The notes beneath the pieces are model-generated. The model searched no databases. It was given only the letters and a program-made list of their open reading frames with translations, and was not told the origin of the DNA. A stretch of 5,775 bases of DNA from Rhodobacteraceae bacterium UBA3069 (GTDB lineage: Bacteria > Pseudomonadota > Alphaproteobacteria > Rhodobacterales > Rhodobacteraceae). The DNA lies in contig DFBX01000020.1 of the NCBI GenBank assembly GCA_002366795.1, positions 1 to 5,775 of the forward strand. The letters run 5' to 3'. Positions 1-5,750 of this stretch are shown here, in pieces; position 1 is the first letter of the stretch; each line of letters begins with the position of its first letter. A program made the translations under genes and the position numbers.

Positions 1-10
1 TTTTCGAGGG

Positions 11-48
11 ATAGGGGTATACTTAAAAACCACCAACCCACCCTATAC
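11..48. promoter_or_regulatory. Possible CsoR/RcnR/FrmR-type operator near left edge
   Basis: At 11-20 the sequence is ATAGGGGTAT, a G4 run flanked by the inverted pair ATA/TAT and followed by AC. At 37-48 a second element, CCCACCCTATAC, has the same G/C-tract-plus-TATAC design in the opposite orientation. Operators of the small metal- or aldehyde-sensing repressors CsoR, RcnR and FrmR typically have a G/C-tract bounded by AT-rich inverted repeats. The regulated gene would have to lie beyond the left edge, so it cannot be seen. The tract is shorter than in the best-known FrmR sites, and no repressor gene is present here. This is inference from motif shape only. Confidence 0.25.
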
Positions 49-281
49 GTTTGAAACAGGCATCACGCTTCACGGCAGCGCGAGGTCGCGGTGATGGGTT
101 TTGTGATCGAAACAGCCGGTTTTCAGTGGCCCGGTGAAACCCCACTCCGCATAAATGCGCAGACACCCTGTGCAACATTGCAAAACTGCCGCATCTTGAA
201 ACCGAAATGGCGGGTATTCGGCAGCTTTGGCCCACGTCGCAGGCGTCACCGAACGAAGCAAAGCCCCCCAAGACACGGTAC
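49..281. other. Non-coding stretch without a recognisable gene
   Basis: Between the left-edge motif and the terminator at 282-309 I find no reading frame with a believable start, ribosome binding site and protein composition. The open frames that cross it on both strands are rich in Arg, Pro, Cys and Gly, typical of GC-rich non-coding DNA, and run through the terminator or into the exported-protein gene in another frame. It contains one copy of GTGATCGA (103-110), an octamer found again in two other intergenic places. It may hold the 5' region of a gene beyond the left edge. Confidence 0.5.
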
Positions 282-309
282 AAAAAAAGGCGCCCGCACA
301 GCGGACGCC
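282..309 (-). terminator. Rho-independent terminator of the exported-protein gene
   Basis: On the minus strand the sequence is GGCGTCCG, CTGTG, CGGGCGCC, then seven T. The stem is eight pairs, with one G-U wobble, and can extend by a C-G pair to leave a three-base loop. The T7 tract (282-288 as A on the plus strand) follows immediately. It starts 37 bases after the TAA of the exported-protein gene and is in the right orientation to end its transcript. The A-tract lies only on one side of the stem, so it is a poor terminator for plus-strand transcripts. Confidence 0.88.
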
Positions 310-346
310 TTCCCCGGCCCGATCTGGGCCTATCTGTCAGCAAATA

Positions 347-625
347 TTACCGCTGGTAGTTGTTCGGGTAGAAGGGAGTCCATTCCGAACCCGGACCTTC
401 CGAGTAGACCTCGAACACTCCGTTGGCTTCGACACCGCGCGCCTTTTCCTTGGCGGTCAGGAACTTGTCACGGTTCTCCATTTCGGACGAACCCTCGGAC
501 AGGGCGCTGGTCGACACCGTCGCCTGCTTTTTCCGGGTGAAAACGGCGCTGGTGTCACCTTGGGCAGCAAATGCCGGAGCAGCAGCAGCGGCGGTAAGGG
601 TCAGTGCGGTGATAATGCGTTTCAC
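347..625 (-). CDS. Small exported protein of unknown function
   Basis: I do not recognise this 92-residue protein. It begins with a clear Sec-type signal peptide: basic MKR, a hydrophobic Ala/Leu/Thr stretch (residues 4-16), then PAFA with probable cleavage after Ala20 or Ala21. The mature part (about 71 residues) is polar and has no cysteine. It runs from a Ser/Thr-rich segment (27-48), through a charged helical-looking part (49-66, with DKFLTAKEKARG), to an aromatic C-terminus (EWTPFYPNNYQR). No lipobox is present, so it is probably periplasmic or secreted rather than a lipoprotein. The start is GTG at 625, chosen because AAGGA lies eight bases upstream (634-638) and the signal peptide begins there; no ATG serves better. 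It is the last gene of the minus-strand series, separated by 244 bp from the DUF3775 gene and followed by its own terminator, so it probably has its own promoter. It is real on the strength of signal peptide, ribosome site and terminator; function unknown. Confidence 0.78.
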   Translation of the reverse strand: MKRIITALTLTAAAAAPAFAAQGDTSAVFTRKKQATVSTSALSEGSSEMENRDKFLTAKEKARGVEANGVFEVYSEGPGSEWTPFYPNNYQR

Positions 626-783
626 AATGCAGTTCCTTTCGGTCGTTGATGGTGACGATCATTCATCTTGCCTCACCAACAGACCGAACCGCGGATTTGC
701 TCCATCACCACTTCTGACATAAGAGTGATCGACGCACCATAAAGGAGCGCGCGATTTATTTCCTTATTTACAATATCTTACGC

Positions 784-802
784 GAACCCGAAAATTGGGT
801 TC
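784..802. repeat. Short perfect hairpin between two genes
   Basis: GAACCC (784-789) and GGGTTC (797-802) form a perfect six-pair stem around a seven-base loop, GAAAATT. It lies 68 to 86 bases past the stop of the DUF3775 gene and beside an A/T-rich stretch (about 751-780). No T-tract follows on either strand, so it is not a standard intrinsic terminator. It could protect the mRNA 3' end, be a weak terminator or be a binding site for the exported-protein promoter region. It could also be chance. Confidence 0.35.
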
Positions 803-869
803 CAACACGCACGTCATTTCACCCATGCGCAACCACGGGGTGCACTGTGCGCAAATGCGACGGAACTTT

Positions 870-1196
870 TCAGCCGCGCCGGATCAGGTCGTCTTCTTCG
901 TCCACGACGGACAATCCAAGCGCGTCCAGCCCGTTTTCCAGATGGTCCGACAGGAGCGGCGACCCGATCAGGTAATCTGCCGTGGGGGTTGTCGCCTCTG
1001 CCTCGGCTGTGTCCAACGCCTCTTGCAGTTCTTCCGGCTCGAACGAGCCGCGCCCGATCCACATAATCGCGACAAGGCTTAGTTTCTCTTCGGTGCTCAG
1101 CCTGTCGATGAATGCCCGCAACTCGCCCTCGGCACGACCCAGTTCGCGGGCCATAAGAATGACATTGGCCACTTTGTTGATGCTGATATCCAGCAT
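870..1196 (-). CDS. DUF3775 domain protein, function unknown
   Basis: This 108-residue soluble protein matches my knowledge of the DUF3775 family (small proteins, mostly alphaproteobacterial) along its whole length. Typical features are the N-terminal MLDISINKVANVI helix, an acidic helical region with FIDRLSTEEK (29-38), the core MWIGRG (45-50), and YLIGSPLLSDHLENGLDALG (75-94) before an acidic tail. There is no signal peptide, membrane segment, cysteine pair or obvious catalytic motif. The frame is open up to an ATG at 1253, but the true start is almost certainly the ATG at 1196: AGGAGG (1205-1210) sits eight bases before it, and the family begins there; the extra 19 upstream residues look non-conserved. 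It follows rmuC by 84 bp on the same strand, and could be read from that transcript or from a promoter in the gap. The biochemical role of the family is unknown; I infer none from the neighbours. Confidence 0.85.
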   Translation of the reverse strand: MLDISINKVANVILMARELGRAEGELRAFIDRLSTEEKLSLVAIMWIGRGSFEPEELQEALDTAEAEATTPTADYLIGSPLLSDHLENGLDALGLSVVDEEDDLIRRG

Positions 1197-1204
1197 ATCC
1201 GATC

Positions 1205-1210
1205 CCTCCT
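1205..1210 (-). promoter_or_regulatory. Shine-Dalgarno AGGAGG deciding the DUF3775 start
   Basis: On the minus strand AGGAGG is followed by eight bases and then ATG at 1196. This is the strongest ribosome binding site in the window. It selects the internal ATG over the ATG at 1253, because it would lie inside the longer reading frame. Confidence 0.85.
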
Positions 1211-1211
1211 G

Positions 1212-1274
1212 TTTGCGCGTGATCGACAAACATAAGACCGCAGGGCGCGGCATACGTCCTTGATCGAACGCAAA
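1212..1274. repeat. Imperfect inverted repeat in the rmuC-DUF3775 gap
   Basis: TTTGCG followed by TGATCGA (1212-1226) is mirrored by TGATCGA followed by CGCAAA (1261-1274). The outer TTTGCG/CGCAAA arms are perfect inverted repeats, while TGATCGA recurs as a direct repeat whose GATC core is also palindromic. The pair nearly fills the 84-bp gap and reaches the ribosome site of the DUF3775 gene. A regulatory site or mRNA folding is possible; the wide spacing makes chance a real alternative. Confidence 0.3.
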
Positions 1275-1280
1275 TAGCGG

Positions 1281-2450
1281 TCAGGGCAGCGGCTTTTCCA
1301 AAACGGTTTTCGGGCCGTCCTCGGGGGTCAGTTCCTCGAAATCGAAATTGTCCAGGCGGCGGGCGCGGCGGCTGGCCTTGTCCGAGCTGATCTTGATCTC
1401 GGCGATGTCCTTGGCCGCCTGCCCAAAATGCCGGTCAAGGTTTTCCACACGGCTACCCAGCCGTTCCACATCGGCAAACAGCAGACCTAATTCGCGCCGA
1501 ATCGCGCCCGCCTGCTCGCGCATCCGAGCGTCTTTCAAGATCGCGCGCATCGTGTTCAGCGTCGCCATGCAGGTGGTGGGCGACACGATCCAGACCTTGG
1601 CGGTGAACCCGTCGCGCACCAGTTCGGGGAAATTGGCGTGCAGCTCGGCATAGACGGCTTCTGAGGGCAGGAACATCAGCGCGCCATCCGCTGTCTCTCC
1701 CTCTAGGATATACTTTTCGGAAATCGCGCGGATATGCGCGCGCACCGACTGGCGCATCATCTGTGCGGCGCGGGTCAGGGCCTCGGGCGTGTCCGCACTG
1801 CGCAGCGCCTCGTATGCCTCCAGCGGGAATTTGCTGTCGATGACGATGGGGCCAGGCGGGTTGGGCAGGTGGATAAGGCAATCGGCCCGCCGCCCATTAG
1901 ACAGCGTCGCCTGCCATGTATAGCTGTCCGATGGCAGCGCCTTGCCCACGATGTCCTTCAACTGGATCTCGCCAAAGGCACCGCGGGTCTGCTTGTTCGA
2001 CAGGATATCCTGTAGCGACAGCACATCGCCGGACAGTTTGGTGATATTCGCCTGCGCCTTGTCGATGGTTTGCAACCGTTCCTGCAACTCGCCCAGCGAC
2101 CGCGCGGTGCGCTGCGACGTGCCTTGCAGGTTCTCGTTCATCACCTTGGTCACATCGGCCAAGCGCTGTTCCATCAGTTGCAACATGTTGGCCTGCTGCG
2201 CCGCCTGCGCCTCGGCCACATGGGACAGGCCACCGGCAAGCTGGTGTTGCCCATCCGACAGCGATTGCACCCGCGCGCTCATCGTTCCCAGTTGCATCAC
2301 CAAGGGTTCGGTCATCCGCAGCGACCGCCGCGCGGCGCGGGCGGTGGACAGCATCAAGACAATCACCAGCAGCACCAGCGCCGCACCGCCAAGTATTAGC
2401 ATCACCGCCGGATCGTTCAGGGAATATTCAACGCCGCCGACAGTAATCAT
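1281..2450 (-). CDS. rmuC: RmuC family protein (DNA recombination limiting)
   Basis: This is a 389-residue RmuC homologue. In E. coli, RmuC loss raises inversion of short inverted repeats; the family has a predicted PD-(D/E)XK-like nuclease fold but its exact reaction is not established. Layout: short N-terminus, one membrane segment (about 15-35), a Gln/Leu/Ala-rich coiled coil (about 36-150), then the conserved domain (about 155-305). Visible motifs are GAFGE (157-161), RAD with D190, IDSK (204-207, D205 and K207), FLPSEA (260-265) and SPTT (290-293), the D...DSK series fitting the nuclease-like core. A second coiled coil and a basic-acidic tail (RRARRLDNFDFEEL) follow. The segment order suggests a membrane-tethered protein with the domain in the cytoplasm. 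The frame extends to 2519, but ATG at 2450 is preferred: it gives the usual N-terminus and its ATGA overlap with the mutL stop implies translational coupling; the Shine-Dalgarno before it is weak, consistent with coupling. Confidence 0.95.
   Translation of the reverse strand: MITVGGVEYSLNDPAVMLILGGAALVLLVIVLMLSTARAARRSLRMTEPLVMQLGTMSARVQSLSDGQHQLAGGLSHVAEAQAAQQANMLQLMEQRLADVTKVMNENLQGTSQRTARSLGELQERLQTIDKAQANITKLSGDVLSLQDILSNKQTRGAFGEIQLKDIVGKALPSDSYTWQATLSNGRRADCLIHLPNPPGPIVIDSKFPLEAYEALRSADTPEALTRAAQMMRQSVRAHIRAISEKYILEGETADGALMFLPSEAVYAELHANFPELVRDGFTAKVWIVSPTTCMATLNTMRAILKDARMREQAGAIRRELGLLFADVERLGSRVENLDRHFGQAAKDIAEIKISSDKASRRARRLDNFDFEELTPEDGPKTVLEKPLP
2447..2450 (-). promoter_or_regulatory. 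ATGA stop-start overlap joining mutL and rmuC
   Basis: On the minus strand ATGA contains the rmuC start (ATG, 2450-2448) and the mutL stop (TGA, 2449-2447). Such four-base overlaps usually mean a shared mRNA and reinitiation by the terminating ribosome. Upstream of the ATG there is only a G-rich GGGCGGCG run within the mutL end, no clear AGGAG, which supports coupling over independent initiation. Confidence 0.85.
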
Positions 2451-4327
2451 CGCCGCCCGAACAACCGCTCGATATCGGCCAGTTTCAGCTCCACATAAGT
2501 GGGGCGACCGTGGTTGCACTGGCCGGAATGGGGGGTTGCCTCCATTTCGCGCAGCAGGGCGTTCATTTCCTCGGCGCGCATCCGGCGGCCCGAGCGGATC
2601 GAGCCGTGACAGGCTACGCGGCTCAGGATCGCCTCCAACCGGGCCTGCACGTTCATGGATTCGCCTTGGTCCGCGATCTCGTCCAAGATGTCGCCAATCA
2701 TCGCCTTGGCGTTTACCTCGCCCAGAATGGCGGGGGTTTCGCGCACGGCCACGGCCCCGCCGCCGAAGGGTTCAACGGTCAGGCCAAGACGGGCAAGGTC
2801 GTCGGCATGGTCCATCAGGCGGGCGCAGTCGCCTTCGGACATCTCGACGATTTCAGGGATCAGCAGCGCCTGCGCGGCCACGCCGTTTTCAGCCATCTGG
2901 TGTTTCAGTTTCTCATAGACCAGCCGTTCATGGGCGGCGTGCTGATCAACGATCACCATGCCGTCCGTTGTCTGGGCGACGATGTAATTTTCATGCACCT
3001 GCGCGCGGGCCGCCCCAAGCGGAAGCGATTCAAGCGGCGCCTGATCCTCTGGCACATCCTCGACGCGGGCGGACCAGTCGCGGCCCATTTCCGCGAAACC
3101 GCCCTGCGGGGCCTGCATCTGGTAGCTGGCCGCGCGCGCGCCCGCCGAGGGCCGGTCCATCTGATAAATCCGCGCCCCTTCAGGCGGCGGCGGGGTCGCC
3201 CCAAGCGCGCCGAAATGGTCTGTGGGTTCAGGCCGGAATGCCTCCAGCGTTTCATCGGCCACGGTGGTCGAGGCACGGTGCCCCGCACCCGCCAGCGCAT
3301 GCCGGATGGCCGAAACGATCAGTCCGCGCGCCACGCCCGGCTCGCGGAACCGCACTTGGCTTTTCGCCGGATGCACGTTCACGTCCACCATGGTCGGGTC
3401 ACAGTCCAGGAACAGCGCGGCAGCGGGATAGCGGTCGCGCGACAGGAAATCGAAATAAGCGCCCTTCAGCGCGCCGATCAGCAGCTTGTCCTGCACGGGG
3501 CGGCCATTCACGAAAAGGAATTGCGCCACGCCCGAGCCACGCGAATAGGTCGGCAGCGCAGCATATCCGGTCAGGTGAAACCCCTCGCGCTCGGCATCAA
3601 TTGGCAGGGCGTTTTCTGCAAACTCACGCCCCAGAATGGTGGACAGCCGCCCGCGCAAAGCGTCGAACATATCGCCGGTTTCCACGTCGGCGCGGAAGGT
3701 CACGCGCCCCTCGCCACCACCTGAGACGTCGCTCAAGGTGAACCCGACAAAGGGTTCAGCCATGGCAAGCCGCTTGATCACGTCATTGATCGCCTGAACC
3801 TCGGACCGGTCGGTGCGCAGAAATTTCAGCCGCGCGGGCGTCGCATAAAAAAGATCGCGCAATTCAACGATGGTGCCAGCGTTGATCGCGGCGGGCTTCA
3901 CCGGCTCTGTCACGCCACCAGCGACGCGGATCATCGCACCCTCCCCGCCTGCGGGGCGCGAGGTGATGGTCAACCGACCGACTGCACCAAGCGAGGGCAG
4001 CGCCTCTCCGCGAAAGCCGAAGGAATGGATATTAAGCAGGTCCGAGCCGTCGATTTTTGACGTCGCATGACGGCTGAGCGCCAGCGGCAAATCCTCCGCC
4101 GCGATGCCGCAACCATCATCCGTCACGCGGATCAGGGTCTTGCCGCCATCGGCAATGGTCACGTCGATCCGCGCTGCCCCAGCGTCCAGCGCATTCTCAA
4201 TCAGCTCCTTTACCGCAGACGCAGGGCGCTCGACCACCTCACCCGCGGCGATGCGGTTGATCGCAGCCTCGTCCAATTGACGGATATGCGGGCGATCTGT
4301 GGATATCTTGGGGTCAGGTCTGGACAT
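2447..4327 (-). CDS. mutL: DNA mismatch repair protein MutL with endonuclease site
   Basis: MutL (626 residues) couples mismatch recognition by MutS to strand incision and excision. The N-terminal GHKL ATPase has IAAGEVVERP (26-35), KELIEN with catalytic E41 and Mg-binding N45, the DDGCGI loop (70-75), HATSKI (87-92) and the ATP lid GFRGEAL (104-110). The transducer domain ends in DVNVHPAK (315-322). A Pro/Glu/Ala-rich linker (about 345-440) follows. The C-terminal dimerisation domain keeps the complete nicking motif DQHA-x2-E-x4-E (D461, H463, E467, E472), ACHGSIR (572-578), CNHGRP (604-609) and terminal FGR (623-625). QALLIP (486-491) corresponds to the beta-clamp-binding QEMIVP of Bacillus subtilis MutL. 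So it should nick DNA itself, unlike the MutH-dependent E. coli protein. ATG at 4327 is the only start before the ATPase; its Shine-Dalgarno is weak. It is 48 bp after puuD and overlaps rmuC by four bases. Confidence 0.98.
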   Translation of the reverse strand: MSRPDPKISTDRPHIRQLDEAAINRIAAGEVVERPASAVKELIENALDAGAARIDVTIADGGKTLIRVTDDGCGIAAEDLPLALSRHATSKIDGSDLLNIHSFGFRGEALPSLGAVGRLTITSRPAGGEGAMIRVAGGVTEPVKPAAINAGTIVELRDLFYATPARLKFLRTDRSEVQAINDVIKRLAMAEPFVGFTLSDVSGGGEGRVTFRADVETGDMFDALRGRLSTILGREFAENALPIDAEREGFHLTGYAALPTYSRGSGVAQFLFVNGRPVQDKLLIGALKGAYFDFLSRDRYPAAALFLDCDPTMVDVNVHPAKSQVRFREPGVARGLIVSAIRHALAGAGHRASTTVADETLEAFRPEPTDHFGALGATPPPPEGARIYQMDRPSAGARAASYQMQAPQGGFAEMGRDWSARVEDVPEDQAPLESLPLGAARAQVHENYIVAQTTDGMVIVDQHAAHERLVYEKLKHQMAENGVAAQALLIPEIVEMSEGDCARLMDHADDLARLGLTVEPFGGGAVAVRETPAILGEVNAKAMIGDILDEIADQGESMNVQARLEAILSRVACHGSIRSGRRMRAEEMNALLREMEATPHSGQCNHGRPTYVELKLADIERLFGRR

Positions 4328-4375
4328 GCCACTACCACTAGCAGGACGGCGGCGATTCTGGAACGGTCAAAAAGC

Positions 4376-5587
4376 TCAGGCGCCTTCGAACCAGGCGCGG
4401 ATTTTCGCGCGCTCTTCCTCTTCCATCCACGACAGGTTCACCTGCGGCATCCCGTGGCTGACACCCGCCTGCAAATAGATCTCGCGCGCTTGACGGGCGA
4501 TCTGGCTAGGCGTTTCCAGCTTGATCCCGCGCGGCGCCCAATGCAGCCCCTCCCACGCGGGTTCCTGCGCATGGCACATGGAACACCGGCCCATCACGAT
4601 ATAGGTGACCTCTTCGAACCCCTCGGCCTCGGCATAGCGTAGGGCGGGGCCGGTCGCTTCCTCGGTTTCCTGATGCGCTGCAGGCACAAGCGACAGCCAC
4701 ATGATCGCAAGGAACAAGAGCGCAGTGGCCAGCCATGTCCATGTCGGGCTGCCTTTGCGCGCATGAACCGAGTTGAAATAATGCCGGATCATCACCCCCA
4801 TCAGGAAAACCAGCGCGGCGATCAACCAGTTATACTGGCTGGTGAAGGCCAACGGGTAATGGTTCGATAGCATCAGAAAGATGACTGGCAGCGTCAGGTA
4901 ATTGTTATGGGTGGACCGCTGCTTGGCGATCTTGCCGTATTTCGCATCGGGCTTGCGCCCCGCCTTGAGGTCGCCAACGACGATACGCTGGTTGGGCATG
5001 ATTATGAAAAAGACGTTCGCGCTCATGATCGTGGCAGTGAACGCGCCCAAGTGCAAAAGCGCGGCACGGCCCGCGAAGACCTGCGTGTAGAAAACCGACA
5101 TCCCGACCAGCACGACGAACAGCGCCACCAGCAGCACTGTCTGGTTCGCGTTCACAAAGACCTTGCACAGGGTGCTGTAAGCGATCCACCCGAAAGCAAG
5201 CGACAGGACCGAGATCACGATCCCCCAAGCCGGCGCAATGTCCCAGACCGCCGGATCAACCAGGTAGAATCCCGCGCCCATGTAATAGACGACGGCCAGC
5301 AGGGCGAAACCCGAGAGCCAGGTCGAATAGCTCTCCCATTTGAACCAGACCAGGTCGTCCGGCATCTGCGACGGTGCCACAAGGTATTTCTGGACATGGT
5401 AGAAACCGCCACCATGCACCTGCCATTCCTCGCCATCGGCACCGCTGGCAAGGTTGCGGTCGCGGTGCAGGCCCAGATCCAAGGCGATGAAATAGAAAGA
5501 TGACCCGATCCATGCGATTGCGGTGATCACGTGAAGCCAGCGCAACGCGAACTCCAGCCATTCGCCAATCACCGCCAAATCATACAT
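4376..5587 (-). CDS. puuD: Membrane urate oxidase PuuD fused to cytochrome c
   Basis: PuuD oxidises urate to 5-hydroxyisourate in purine catabolism; unlike the soluble uricase it passes electrons to an attached c-type cytochrome rather than making hydrogen peroxide. The 403-residue protein has about eight membrane segments (roughly 12-36, 88-108, 118-140, 149-169, 176-197, 231-248, 253-270, 283-302) forming the DUF989-type domain, with signatures RWLHVITAIAWIGSSFYFI (16-34) and many histidines in or near membranes (H19, H58, H64, H179, H227, H243, H269). A C-terminal cytochrome c domain (about 315-403) has the heme site CSMCH (C335, C338, H339) and a likely distal ligand Met380 in HGMPQ. The heme domain should face the periplasm. 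ATG at 5587 has AAGGGGA (5593-5599) at good spacing. No frameshift is seen. It heads the minus-strand series; no other purine gene is visible here, and mutL follows after 48 bp, possibly on the same transcript. Confidence 0.95.
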   Translation of the reverse strand: MYDLAVIGEWLEFALRWLHVITAIAWIGSSFYFIALDLGLHRDRNLASGADGEEWQVHGGGFYHVQKYLVAPSQMPDDLVWFKWESYSTWLSGFALLAVVYYMGAGFYLVDPAVWDIAPAWGIVISVLSLAFGWIAYSTLCKVFVNANQTVLLVALFVVLVGMSVFYTQVFAGRAALLHLGAFTATIMSANVFFIIMPNQRIVVGDLKAGRKPDAKYGKIAKQRSTHNNYLTLPVIFLMLSNHYPLAFTSQYNWLIAALVFLMGVMIRHYFNSVHARKGSPTWTWLATALLFLAIMWLSLVPAAHQETEEATGPALRYAEAEGFEEVTYIVMGRCSMCHAQEPAWEGLHWAPRGIKLETPSQIARQAREIYLQAGVSHGMPQVNLSWMEEEERAKIRAWFEGA

Positions 5588-5623
5588 CTCTGTCCCCTTT
5601 TCCTTCCTGTAATTTCTTCAAAT

Positions 5624-5656
5624 ACATGCAGGATTTGCAAGCTGTGATTTGCATGT
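5624..5656. promoter_or_regulatory. Operator-like repeats in the puuD leader
   Basis: ACATGCA (5624-5630) and TGCATGT (5650-5656) are perfect seven-base inverted repeats. Between and across them GATTTGCA occurs twice as a direct repeat (5632-5639 and 5646-5653), 14 bases apart, and TGCAA/TTGCA adds an inner inverted pair. The block starts 37 bases upstream of the puuD ATG, where a regulator would act. A transcription-factor site, for example for a purine-responsive regulator, is plausible but the protein is unknown. I could not place convincing -35 and -10 boxes. Confidence 0.4.
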
Positions 5657-5750
5657 TGTCCGATCACCCTAGGTGTTTAGTCCCGGCATCTGGTGGCTCG
5701 GGTTCAGGATGAATCGATCCGGCTCAGAAGTCCAGATTTTACAGATGTAT

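Noticed and set aside
23..343. Minus-strand open frame of 106 codons at the left end
   Set aside because: It would start from TTG with no ribosome site, crosses the strong terminator at 282-309, and has the Arg/Cys/Gly-rich composition of random GC-rich DNA.
660..712. A 15-codon minus-strand frame (MSEVVMEQI...) in the leader of the exported-protein gene
   Set aside because: It has no Shine-Dalgarno, no run of regulatory codons and no attenuator-like hairpin pair, so a leader peptide is not supported.
1197..1253. N-terminal extension of the DUF3775 protein to the ATG at 1253
   Set aside because: A perfect AGGAGG eight bases before the ATG at 1196 would be buried in the extended frame, and the family starts at MLDIS.
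2451..2519. N-terminal extension of rmuC to the ATG at 2519
   Set aside because: The extra 23 residues lie wholly inside the conserved mutL 3' end, lack RmuC-like sequence, and the ATGA overlap start at 2450 gives the normal membrane-anchored N-terminus.
2510..3724. A 404-codon open frame on the plus strand antisense to mutL
   Set aside because: Its His/Arg/Gly-rich composition mirrors mutL codons and it has no recognisable motif; the minus-strand MutL protein is unmistakable.
1942..3741. A 599-codon open frame on the plus strand antisense to mutL and rmuC
   Set aside because: It is rich in Arg, Pro, Ser and Ala with no domain, and lies opposite a fully conserved mutL. Long antisense open frames are expected in GC-rich coding DNA.
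4907..5503. Plus-strand open frame of 198 codons antisense to puuD
   Set aside because: It is highly charged and low in hydrophobic residues because it mirrors membrane-protein codons; no family is recognised, while PuuD on the other strand is clear.
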